In this document: piece after piece, positions 1-6,373 of the stretch
Position numbering within the stretch: position 1 is the first letter of the stretch
Layout: each line of letters starts with the position of its first letter
DNA from: an uncultured Bacteroidales bacterium
GTDB taxonomy: Bacteria; Bacteroidota; Bacteroidia; Bacteroidales; Paludibacteraceae
NCBI GenBank assembly: GCA_902784585.1
Contig: CACZVM010000008.1
Span: forward strand, 1-64,000
DNA: 64,000 bases
Direction of reading: 5' to 3'
Translations under genes and position numbers: made by a program
Notes under the pieces: model-generated
Seen by the model: the letters and a program-made list of their open reading frames with translations, nothing else
Told to the model about the DNA's origin: nothing
Database searches by the model: none

Positions 1-1
1 A

Positions 2-40
2 GCAAATCCTGCTCCCAAGCGTGCCACCGAAGCGTTCTAA
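2..40 (+). CDS. C-terminal end of a short Bacteroidales peptide (partial)
   Basis: The window opens inside a reading frame that gives A-N-P-A-P-K-R-A-T-E-A-F and a TAA stop at 38-40. This nearly matches the C-terminus of the complete 49-residue peptide at 15510-15659 (N-P-A-P-A-K-H-A-T-D-A-F), so it is read as the end of a paralogue whose start lies outside the window. A strong terminator follows 21 bases later. By analogy with 15510, a giant surface-protein gene may lie just upstream of the window; that is inference. Function unknown. Confidence 0.6.
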   Translation, partial: ANPAPKRATEAF

Positions 41-61
41 GGTGAGCGTATTATTCAGAAA

Positions 62-105
62 AATCGCACGTACCACCGGGTATGTGCGGTTTTTTTTATT
101 TTTTT
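62..105 (+). terminator. Rho-independent terminator
   Basis: A 13-bp stem (62-74 with 79-91, two G-U pairs, loop ACCG) is followed by a T-rich run to 105. It ends the peptide gene whose stop is at 38-40. Confidence 0.85.
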
Positions 106-151
106 GCAAAAATATTTGGTTAAATCAAAAAATAGCAAACAAATATTTGTT

Positions 152-328
152 GTAACTTCGAGGGCACCGACATAGCAAGCAATCCCACCTCGAAATTAGT
201 TCTTAACCGCAAGGGTACGATTATCTCGCACTATCGTGCAAACAACAATCTTTTTAGCAAAAATCACGCTTAAGCGAGCTTAGACTAAATTTTTCTGCTA
301 AAAATCTTGCATATTTGAATAATTTGTA
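152..328 (+). repeat. Tandem structured repeat upstream of hipBA, copy 1
   Basis: First of two tandem copies. In order: a hairpin with TTCGAGG/CCTCGAA arms (near 157-196); the 22-base block beginning TCGCACTATCGTGC (226-247); an inverted repeat whose arms (about 249-264 and 288-304) read TTTTTAGCA / TGCTAAAAA around the conserved apex CTTAAGCGAGCTTAGAC (269-285); and a promoter-like end starting CTTGCATATTTG (306). The promoter-like end lacks a good -7 element (TAACGTCG instead of TAATTTTG). No ORF is credible here. Confidence 0.7.
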
Positions 329-482
329 GTAACGTCGGTCCTCCCTACTTTAGAAGCAGGGTCCCACCGAAGTTACGTTCGCACTATCGTGCAAACAACA
401 AGAATTTCCCACAAAAATACTACTTAAGCAAGCTTAGACGATATTTTTCGCGGAAAATTCTTGCATATTTGAATAATTTGTA
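329..482 (+). repeat. Tandem structured repeat upstream of hipBA, copy 2
   Basis: Second copy, with the shared blocks 153-154 bp from copy 1. The 22-base block recurs at 379-400, the apex CTTAAGCAAGCTTAGAC at 423-439, and the 27-base promoter-like end at 460-486. Hairpin arm sequences differ from copy 1 but still pair: GTAAC-TCGGT with ACCGA-GTTAC (329-339 with 367-375), and AAGAATTT-CC with GG-AAAATTCTT flanking the apex. This copy ends in an intact promoter for hipBA. Confidence 0.7.
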
Positions 483-497
483 GTAATTTTGCAGCGG
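460..497 (+). promoter_or_regulatory. Promoter of hipBA copy 1
   Basis: TTGCATATTTGAA followed by TAATTTTGC at 484-492 matches the Bacteroidales -33/-7 form seen repeatedly in this window. The expected transcript start is just after 495, about 65 bases before the hipB start. Confidence 0.7.
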
Positions 498-562
498 ATT
501 TCGATTGAGAAAGCAGTCATTAAGCGATAAAAACGCAGTTAATGTATTAAAAAGCAATCATT

Positions 563-868
563 ATGATAGACTATTTTATGACTAATGAGGCATTGTTGCA
601 ATATGTGGGAAAACAGATGCAGCAGATGCGAATTAATGCGCGATTGAGTCAGCAGCAATTGGCTGAACGTGCGGGTGTATCGCGTTCGACGGTGACTCAA
701 GTGGAGAATGGTAGAGGAATGAAACTTGAGTCGATAGTGGCGATGCTGCGCGTGCTCAATAAACTAGAGATCCTAAATAATTTCGAGACGCACGCATTGG
801 TCAGCCCGCTATTGATTGCTAAACAGGAAGGTAAAACCCCTAAACGTATTCGTCCTCGCCATGATTAA
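563..868 (+). CDS. hipB: HipB-like XRE-family antitoxin
   Basis: A 101-residue protein with one helix-turn-helix of the XRE/Cro type at about residues 23-60, carrying the typical S-Q-Q-Q-L-A-E-R-A-G-V-S-R-S-T-V run. In HipBA modules such a protein binds and neutralises the HipA kinase and represses its own operon through palindromic operators. The ATG at 563 lies about 65 bases after a clear promoter; a second in-frame ATG at 578 is also possible. The last codons overlap the hipA start by 8 bp, which implies translational coupling. The C-terminus is basic (K-R-I-R-P-R-H). The family call is firm; partner specificity is inferred from the arrangement. Confidence 0.85.
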   Translation: MIDYFMTNEALLQYVGKQMQQMRINARLSQQQLAERAGVSRSTVTQVENGRGMKLESIVAMLRVLNKLEILNNFETHALVSPLLIAKQEGKTPKRIRPRHD

Positions 869-2156
869 TTTTGCGAATGTTTATCTTTGGGATTTGCATA
901 TGGCATCCCTGTCGGAAGATGAATCCGGTCGCATCTCGATGCAGTATACACCGGAGTTTATCAACAGCGGTTACAATCCGTCGCCTCTATTTGTGACCCC
1001 GGAGAAGGATCGGATCTACGAGTTCTCGCAACTGCCGTTTCAGACTTTCAAGGGGTTGCCGGGCTTTATTGCGGATTGTTTGCCGGATAAGTTTGGTACG
1101 GCGATTATCAATCATTGGTTGGAGAAATCCGGTCGTCCGCGAGACAGTTACACCACTATCGAACGCCTACTATATCAAGGTTCGCGCGCGATGGGTGCAT
1201 TGCGTTTTGAACCGCAAGAACGCAAAGACCTGAATAAACAGGTGGCGATTGATTTAGATGGGTTAGTAGTTGCAATCGCTGAGGTCTTGGGAGAGCGCAT
1301 GCAGTTCGGAACGAACCTCAAGACGGACGATGAAGCCCTGCTGACGATACTGCGGGTAGGTACTTCTGCCGGAGGAGCGAGACCGAAAGCCGTCGTGGCA
1401 TATAACAAAGAGACTGGCGATTTACGTTCCGGACAAGTGGACGCACCGGAAGGATACGAGCATTGGTTGTTGAAGTTGGATGGTGTGGATGCGAACAACC
1501 CGAGTTCGTACAGCGAGACAACAAACTATGGCTGTCTGGAGTATGCGTATTATAAGATGGTGCTGGATTGCGGAATAGAGATGATGGAGTCGAGATTATT
1601 GGAGGACGGCAAGCGGCATCATTTCATGACAAAACGTTTTGACCGTATTGGCGGTAGTCATCGCGTGCATATGGTGTCGCTTTGCGGGATGGCGCACTAT
1701 GACTACAACCAACCGGACTCATGGTCCTACGAGCAGCTGTTCCGTGTGATGCGAGGCCTAAGAATGACGCAGCCGGAGATGGAACAAGCTTTCCGCCGAA
1801 TGGTATTCAATGTGATTGGTTGTAATCAAGATGACCATACGAAGAATGTTGAGTTTCTGATGGATACAGATGGCGTGTGGAAACTTTCTCCCGCCTATGA
1901 TATGTCGTATGCGGTAGGCGCTTATTTCACGCGCCAACATCAGATGTCGGTGAATGGGAAGAGACTGCATATCTCGCGGAGTGATCTATTGGCGGTAGCT
2001 GCGGAGGCAGGAATAAAAGCGCCTAAAGCGAATGAGATCATCGATCAGTTGGCAGATGTTATAGCTCGATTTGATGACTATGTCGGAGACTCTATCCCGG
2101 AATGGATGAAAAAGCCGATCCTTACTAAATTAGAAGAGGCTAGAAAAGAGCTCTAA
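861..2156 (+). CDS. hipA: HipA-like serine/threonine kinase toxin
   Basis: About 431 residues. HipA toxins phosphorylate a translation component (the glutamyl-tRNA synthetase in E. coli) and induce growth arrest; the target here is unknown. The N-terminal HipA_N-like part begins V-Y-L-W-D-L-H and includes L-S-E-D-E-S-G-R. A glycine-rich segment (G-T-S-A-G-G-A-R-P-K, near residue 165) is the expected nucleotide-binding loop. The catalytic block N-Q-D-D-H-T-K-N followed by S-P-A-Y-D-M lies near residues 318-345. The longer reading frame begins at 816, but the ATG at 861 gives the usual HipA N-terminus and the usual short overlap with hipB. All key motifs are present, so it appears intact. Confidence 0.88.
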   Translation: MINFANVYLWDLHMASLSEDESGRISMQYTPEFINSGYNPSPLFVTPEKDRIYEFSQLPFQTFKGLPGFIADCLPDKFGTAIINHWLEKSGRPRDSYTTIERLLYQGSRAMGALRFEPQERKDLNKQVAIDLDGLVVAIAEVLGERMQFGTNLKTDDEALLTILRVGTSAGGARPKAVVAYNKETGDLRSGQVDAPEGYEHWLLKLDGVDANNPSSYSETTNYGCLEYAYYKMVLDCGIEMMESRLLEDGKRHHFMTKRFDRIGGSHRVHMVSLCGMAHYDYNQPDSWSYEQLFRVMRGLRMTQPEMEQAFRRMVFNVIGCNQDDHTKNVEFLMDTDGVWKLSPAYDMSYAVGAYFTRQHQMSVNGKRLHISRSDLLAVAAEAGIKAPKANEIIDQLADVIARFDDYVGDSIPEWMKKPILTKLEEARKEL

Positions 2157-2251
2157 TTTTTGAATCTTTTGGTCTTTTTTTTGACCCAAAACCGCTAAAA
2201 ATGGAGAAAAATGCACTTTTCTTCATTTTTTTTGCACTTTGGAGGAACACA

Positions 2252-2353
2252 TTGTTTACTTTTGTATTATCTTTGCATCGATTTTTAAATTTTTATAACA
2301 AAATAGGGGACAAAAATTTGCGTATGTCAAAAATTTTTTGTATCTTTGCATCG
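2252..2353 (+). promoter_or_regulatory. Two tandem promoter-like sites before the DUF3987 gene
   Basis: Two near-copies of the same promoter core, TTTTGTATTATCTTTGCATCG (about 2260-2280) and TTTTGTATCTTTGCATCGG (about 2335-2353), lie about 75 bp apart. The second has a better upstream element (TTTGCGTATGTCAAA). Either could drive the gene at 2456. The rest of 2157-2455 shows no gene. Confidence 0.5.
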
Positions 2354-2455
2354 GATTTCGGTAAAAGTGTATAGCTCTACCTAACCTGACTGAAAACGGA
2401 CAGTAGCCTGTCCGGTTATTTATATTATTCATAACTTTTAAAATTTAACTTAACT

Positions 2456-3784
2456 ATGGAAAAGAATGTTTCCTTAAACCCCGAGGAGCAGGAAGACCTC
2501 CGCATTGTTGAACATCTCGACATGCAAAAACTTCCTGAGAGTGTACAACACATGATTTCTTTGGCATCGTCACCGGAAGAGCAGGACATTATCTTAATGG
2601 CTACGCTTGCGGCTGCGAGTGCGTGCGTGCCTAATCAGTATTTCAGGTACGGACCGACGGGCAAGAAGTACTATGCCAATCTGCAATGTTTCATCTTGGC
2701 AGCGGCTGCGAGCGGAAAAGGAATTGCGAATCAGGCATTAGAGATGGTGCGCGTGGTAGATGCGCAATATCCGATGCTTATTGCGGGTGACAGTACGTTA
2801 GCGGCGTGGTATAAAGCGCTGGAAGCGCAGGGCGGACGCGGTTACATGCATGAGAGTGAGGGCAGTGTGATCACCGACATCTGGAAATCGGGAGCCGCGA
2901 ACTACAACACTGCCTTGCGTAAGGCTGCCGAACATGAGGCTATCAGTCGGAACCGTGTCAAAGGAGCCTCGGAGATCCGGAATCCGCGTCTCTCCATGCT
3001 GTTGACGGGTACGTTCGGGCAGTACAAAGCCTTGGTACCCAGCGTGGAGAACGGCTATTTCAGCCGTCTGTTAACCGTCGTGATAAAGGGAACGAATGGC
3101 TTTGACAAACGGTATGTCTCTTCCAAAGGCGGGCAGTCGTTCGTACCCAAGCAAGTCGGGCAGCGTCTCCTGCGTATGTACGAAAACCTAATGGACGCGG
3201 GCGAACGCGAATGGAGCCTGACGGAGCGTCAAAAAGAGCGGTTGGGCGAACATCTGGAAACGGAGTACGGGACGTTGGTCGGGCTGCTAGGGGAGAACTT
3301 TCACTCGGCGGTGATACGTATGGCGGTGCAGATTGAGCGGATGGCGATGGTACTGACGGCGATGAGGGGAATGTCCGCATATAATGCGGACGAAATAGAC
3401 GGAGAGAGCGGCGAATGCCATTCGCCTGAAATGGAAGAAAAAGAACCGGCATTCAATGCCGGGTCAATGGACAAAGTGATCTATTGTGCGGATGAGGATT
3501 ATGAGACGGCGGAGATGATCGGGAACAAGATGCTGCTACATATGGCAGCGGCGTACCGGATGATAGACGGGGATACGCAGGAGGTGGTTCCGGAGATTAA
3601 GCCGTTGGATCAAAGGAAGGTGCTATTTGAACAGCTGAAGGGGGAGTATAGCCATGGTGATTTAGCAGAAGAGGCAAAGCGCCAAGGAATATCCAAACGT
3701 ACCGTTGAGCGCTGGAACCTCAATTGGATAGAAAACGGTCTCGTTGAAAAGACAAATCATGGACAATATCGAAAAGTAGCATGA
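2456..3784 (+). CDS. DUF3987-type ATPase, probably replication/mobile-element associated
   Basis: A 442-residue protein that resembles the Bacteroidales DUF3987 family, primase/helicase-associated ATPases often found on mobile or accessory elements. A hydrophobic strand with a degenerate P-loop (F-I-L-A-A-A-A-S-G-K-G) lies near residues 80-91, and a Walker B-like position may be M-L-L-T-G-T-F near 180. The C-terminal 60 residues look like a winged helix-turn-helix (K-R-Q-G-I-S-K-R-T-V-E-R-W), consistent with DNA binding. No separate VirE-like domain is seen, although many relatives carry or neighbour one. It sits between two HipBA modules, with an inverted repeat directly downstream. The family assignment is from memory of the motif pattern; the biochemical role is inferred. 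Confidence 0.6.
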   Translation: MEKNVSLNPEEQEDLRIVEHLDMQKLPESVQHMISLASSPEEQDIILMATLAAASACVPNQYFRYGPTGKKYYANLQCFILAAAASGKGIANQALEMVRVVDAQYPMLIAGDSTLAAWYKALEAQGGRGYMHESEGSVITDIWKSGAANYNTALRKAAEHEAISRNRVKGASEIRNPRLSMLLTGTFGQYKALVPSVENGYFSRLLTVVIKGTNGFDKRYVSSKGGQSFVPKQVGQRLLRMYENLMDAGEREWSLTERQKERLGEHLETEYGTLVGLLGENFHSAVIRMAVQIERMAMVLTAMRGMSAYNADEIDGESGECHSPEMEEKEPAFNAGSMDKVIYCADEDYETAEMIGNKMLLHMAAAYRMIDGDTQEVVPEIKPLDQRKVLFEQLKGEYSHGDLAEEAKRQGISKRTVERWNLNWIENGLVEKTNHGQYRKVA

Positions 3785-3788
3785 CGCT

Positions 3789-3874
3789 TTGTCGCTATGT
3801 CGCTTTGAGAATCCAGCGTAATTGGCTGAAATAAAGCATGGTACGCAGAAAACGACAAAGCGACATAGCGACAA
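3789..3874 (+). repeat. 19-bp perfect inverted repeat with internal GCGACA iterations
   Basis: TTGTCGCTATGTCGCTTTG (3789-3807) and its exact reverse complement (3856-3874) flank 48 bp. Each arm holds reiterated CGACA/GCGACA units about 7 bp apart. No T-run follows, so it is not a normal terminator. It could be a protein-binding or replication-related site linked to the DUF3987 gene. Confidence 0.6.
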
Positions 3875-3884
3875 GGAGATTTTA

Positions 3885-3926
3885 AATGAATGAATGAGTG
3901 AATGAAAGAATGAAAGAATGAATGAG
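3885..3926 (+). repeat. AATG tetranucleotide tract
   Basis: A run of about ten AATG/AAAG/AGTG units lies outside any gene. Such tracts can vary in length by slippage. It is upstream of the gene at 4004. Confidence 0.6.
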
Positions 3927-4003
3927 CATGGTGAGATTAGGCTGTGATTAGGGTGCGATAAGGACTAAAGTCTAGGATTACCAGCAGAAAATAATGATTT
4001 ACT

Positions 4004-4429
4004 ATGGCAAGAGTAACATTTATTGAAGGAATAGACACGGTGCGGGGAGCGCTGGACAGTGTAAAGGAAGGGCAGGCTAATCGAGCGCGATTGGTTTGCA
4101 AGTGGCATTACTGGGGCGAGAAATGGGTAGATAAGGATGGAAGTAAGGTGCATTTGGTGTACACCTACCATTTCCATGAAGGCGCGTGGGCAGAAGGAGC
4201 GACGCGGAATAGGGAGATAATCAAGGCGGCACAAAGGATGGCGCATGATATAGAGCGGGTGTGCTCCCATCCGGAGGAGTTCGGAGAGGAAGACAGAGAG
4301 CAAGCCAGGATTTGGCAGCAGAAGTACGCGGAGTATATGGCGACCATACCGAAAGGGAGTACCAGGCACTATAAGTTCTACGGATGGATGTACACGCAGA
4401 TATATCGAGGGATGAGAGAAGGAGGGTGA
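4004..4429 (+). CDS. Unknown protein in the hipBA-DUF3987 region
   Basis: A 141-residue protein I do not recognise. It is rich in aromatic and charged residues: K-W-H-Y-W-G-E-K-W near residues 33-41, Y-T-Y-H-F-H near 53-58, and H-Y-K-F-Y-G-W-M-Y near 123-131. There is no signal peptide or membrane segment. The middle (about 65-115) is predicted helical and rich in E, R and Q. It lies downstream of the DUF3987 gene, separated by the inverted repeat and AATG tract, and ends directly at a strong terminator, so DUF3987 plus this gene form a unit distinct from the second hipBA. A DNA-associated accessory role is only a guess. Confidence 0.6.
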   Translation: MARVTFIEGIDTVRGALDSVKEGQANRARLVCKWHYWGEKWVDKDGSKVHLVYTYHFHEGAWAEGATRNREIIKAAQRMAHDIERVCSHPEEFGEEDREQARIWQQKYAEYMATIPKGSTRHYKFYGWMYTQIYRGMREGG

Positions 4430-4430
4430 G

Positions 4431-4457
4431 AAAAAGGCGCTTCGGCGCTTTTTTTTT
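4431..4457 (+). terminator. Rho-independent terminator after the unknown gene
   Basis: AAAAAGGCGC-TTCG-GCGC followed by a run of T. A UUCG tetraloop closes a short GC stem. It starts one base after the stop codon of 4004-4429. Confidence 0.9.
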
Positions 4458-4477
4458 GTCTTTTTTTATCAAAAAAC

Positions 4478-4510
4478 TTGTATATTCCAAATGTTTTTTG
4501 TACTTTTGCG
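4478..4510 (+). promoter_or_regulatory. Promoter of hipBA copy 2
   Basis: TTGTATATTCCAAA (from 4478) and TACTTTTGC (4501-4509) match the local promoter consensus. The first in-frame ATG of hipB2 is about 75 bases downstream. Confidence 0.75.
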
Positions 4511-4585
4511 GCGGAATTAATAAATACTATAATATTTATAATCACCTAGTATCAGCAATAAGAGATACAATAATATTTGTTATAT

Positions 4586-4888
4586 ATGTATAGTTTTGGG
4601 CAAATATCATCTGGAGAGTTGATGGAGCAATTAGCCGGACGACTGAAAGCACGGAGATTGGAGAAGGGTTTGTCTCGACAGGCATTGGCAGAGATTTCCG
4701 GTGTGCCGGCTCCTACGATTGCGCGTTTTGAGCAAAAGTACGCTATCTCCATGCGGCAATATATTGACTTGGCTATCACATTAGGTTATACCGACCAATT
4801 GGAGCCATTAATGCGTGAGCCAATCTATAAGACTCTTGAGGAATTAGAGACCATTCGTAATAACCAAAATCGCAAGCGAGGAAGATAA
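4586..4888 (+). CDS. HipB-like XRE-family antitoxin, second module
   Basis: About 100 residues with a helix-turn-helix at residues 11-50 (L-S-R-Q-A-L-A-E-I-S-G-V-P-A-P-T-I-A-R-F-E). The frame is open from a TTG at 4577, but the first ATG is 4586; an ATG at 4622, preceded by GGAGAG, would give an 88-residue form. I prefer 4586 because the S-G-E-L-x-x-x-L-A-x-R-L-K-x-R-R stretch before the helix-turn-helix is typical of the family. The gene is followed after 9 bp by a HipA homologue, so antitoxin and autorepressor functions are inferred. It is not closely similar to the HipB at 563. Confidence 0.8.
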   Translation: MYSFGQISSGELMEQLAGRLKARRLEKGLSRQALAEISGVPAPTIARFEQKYAISMRQYIDLAITLGYTDQLEPLMREPIYKTLEELETIRNNQNRKRGR

Positions 4889-4897
4889 ATCATACAT

Positions 4898-5998
4898 ATG
4901 AAATCAAAAATCAAAAATATGGATAAGTTGCTCGTAACTTATCATAATCGGTTAGTGGGTACACTGATGATGTCGCAGAATAGCGAGTCGGTAGTGTTTC
5001 AATATGCAGATGAGTGGTTGGCCGGTGGATTCTCCATTTCTCCGCTGGAACTGCCGCTGGAATCCAAACTATTCATTGCTCCACGGGATCCGTTCTATGG
5101 CAACTTCGGGATCTTTGAGGACAGTATGCCGGATGGTTACGGACGATACTTGTTAAATCGCATTTTGCGGGAACAAGGCATTGATGATTTCTCGCTGACT
5201 CCGCTCCAACGCTTGGCGATAGTAGGTTCTGCCGGTATGGGTGCTTTATGCTATGAACCGGCAATAGAGGCACCGGCAGGAGTAGCAATGCCGGAGTTGG
5301 ACGAGTTGCAACAGTTAGCCTTAGATGTACTGTCGGAGAAACAGACAGAGGGAGCAGATGTGCTGTATTTCAATAGCGGCAACTCAGGCGGTTGTCGGCC
5401 GAAATGCCTATTGCACCAGGATGGAAAGGATTGGCTGGTGAAGTTCCGGCACACCTACGATCCGAAGGACATAGGCGAGCAGGAGTACCGATACATGCAT
5501 TTGGCAGCGCAGTGCGGGATAGAGATTCCGGAGTGTCGGTTGATACAAGGGAAGTATTTTGCATCGCAGCGTTTTGACCGGACAGAGACAGGTGAGCGTA
5601 TTCATGTGGCAACGGCAGCTGCGTTGTTGACAGAGAGTATTAATCCACCAAAGACGGATTACAAGACGCTGCTGAGTCTGACCGGATGGCTGACGCAATC
5701 GCCTCAACAGGTAGAGCAGATGTTCCGACGCATGGTGTACAACGTGTTAATAGAGAATAAGGATGATCATGCGAAGAACTTCACGTTCATGTGGCGTGAC
5801 GGGAAATGGCGCTTGGCTCCGGCGTATGACTTGCTGCCGTGCATCGAGGGGTATCATGGACAACACGCGACATCGGTGATGGGCAAAGGTAATCCGACGG
5901 AAGAGGACATGATTGCAGCCGGAGAGTCCATCCGCATCAATGCACGTCGCGGCAAGCAAATCATCCATGAGATCAGGGACGTGATTGAGAAAAAGTAA
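4898..5998 (+). CDS. HipA-like serine/threonine kinase toxin, second module
   Basis: A 366-residue HipA-family kinase, shorter than the first (about 431). The N-terminal part (V-T-Y-H-N-R-L-V-G-T-L) corresponds to HipA_N. A glycine/serine-rich nucleotide-binding loop (N-S-G-N-S-G-G-C-R-P-K) lies near residues 155-165, the catalytic segment I-E-N-K-D-D-H-A-K-N near 285-294, and L-A-P-A-Y-D-L-L about 18 residues later. All catalytic landmarks are present. A second possible start is the ATG at 4919; between the two lies AAATCAAAAATCAAAAAT. The gene is co-transcribed with the XRE gene 9 bp upstream and ends before a terminator. The substrate is unknown, and the divergence from the first HipA suggests an independent module. 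Confidence 0.85.
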   Translation: MKSKIKNMDKLLVTYHNRLVGTLMMSQNSESVVFQYADEWLAGGFSISPLELPLESKLFIAPRDPFYGNFGIFEDSMPDGYGRYLLNRILREQGIDDFSLTPLQRLAIVGSAGMGALCYEPAIEAPAGVAMPELDELQQLALDVLSEKQTEGADVLYFNSGNSGGCRPKCLLHQDGKDWLVKFRHTYDPKDIGEQEYRYMHLAAQCGIEIPECRLIQGKYFASQRFDRTETGERIHVATAAALLTESINPPKTDYKTLLSLTGWLTQSPQQVEQMFRRMVYNVLIENKDDHAKNFTFMWRDGKWRLAPAYDLLPCIEGYHGQHATSVMGKGNPTEEDMIAAGESIRINARRGKQIIHEIRDVIEKK

Positions 5999-6048
5999 CT
6001 CATGTATATCCTACCTTTGCTCCAATTTTGTCCGGGCAGTACTATCCA

Positions 6049-6074
6049 GGGAGGCATAAGCTTCCCTTTTTTTT
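6049..6074 (+). terminator. Rho-independent terminator after hipA copy 2
   Basis: GGGAGGC-ATAA-GCTTCCC, a 7-bp stem with one G-U pair, followed by eight T. Confidence 0.9.
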
Positions 6075-6197
6075 ATGTCTTATGTTGCGAATTACGCCAT
6101 AAAATACGCTATAAAATATTTTGTTTTGCAGCCCAATGTTCGGTTTGTTAGGTTTGTATTGCAAATTGTAGATTTTAAAAATAATTTCTCCCCTTAT

Positions 6198-6232
6198 CTT
6201 TCATATGTCAAAAAAAAACTGTACTTTTGCGC
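6198..6232 (+). promoter_or_regulatory. Promoter of the DUF4105/surface protein genes
   Basis: TTTCATATGTCAAA then TACTTTTGC (6222-6230). Transcription would begin near 6236, which rules out the upstream ATG at 6227 as the start of the next gene. Confidence 0.7.
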
Positions 6233-6256
6233 CGTTTTGTCGGTTCATATACATAT

Positions 6257-6270
6257 ACGCATATATGCGT
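6257..6270 (+). promoter_or_regulatory. 14-bp perfect palindrome at the start of the transcript
   Basis: ACGCATATATGCGT is self-complementary and lies about 25 bp downstream of the -7 element, a typical operator position. No regulator can be named. Confidence 0.4.
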
Positions 6271-6309
6271 GAGCCGTGGCACAATAGTTAATAGAAACAA
6301 AAATAGTTC

Positions 6310-6354
6310 GTCCTTTCTAGGCGGAGGCCACTCCTTCCGCTTCAACAGAAGGAC
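6310..6354 (+). promoter_or_regulatory. Two-tier hairpin in the 5' leader
   Basis: GTCCTTTCT (6310-6318) pairs with AGAAGGAC (6347-6354), and inside it GCGGAGG pairs with CCTTCCGC, each with one bulge. It sits about 20 bases upstream of the start at 6374 and could affect translation. Apart from the promoter, the palindrome and this hairpin, 6075-6373 shows nothing. Confidence 0.45.
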
Positions 6355-6373
6355 GTTCCGGGTACAAAAAGAT

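Noticed and set aside
152..482. Integron attC sites around the tandem repeats
   Set aside because: The outer hairpin bases have AAC/GTT ends, but there is no full RYYYAAC/GTTRRRY core, no cassette ORF between copies and no matching site after hipA.
816..860. Upstream start of hipA at 816
   Set aside because: It would add 15 residues encoded inside hipB and not typical of HipA. The ATG at 861 gives the usual N-terminus and overlap.
2160..2200. TTTTGGTC-T8-GACCCAAAA after hipA copy 1 as a terminator
   Set aside because: The T-run lies in the loop rather than after the stem, so it does not have the form of an intrinsic terminator. The signal may still act in some other way.
6227..6373. Upstream start of the DUF4105 gene at 6227
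   Set aside because: It lies before the expected transcript start and adds 49 residues ahead of an otherwise normal signal peptide.
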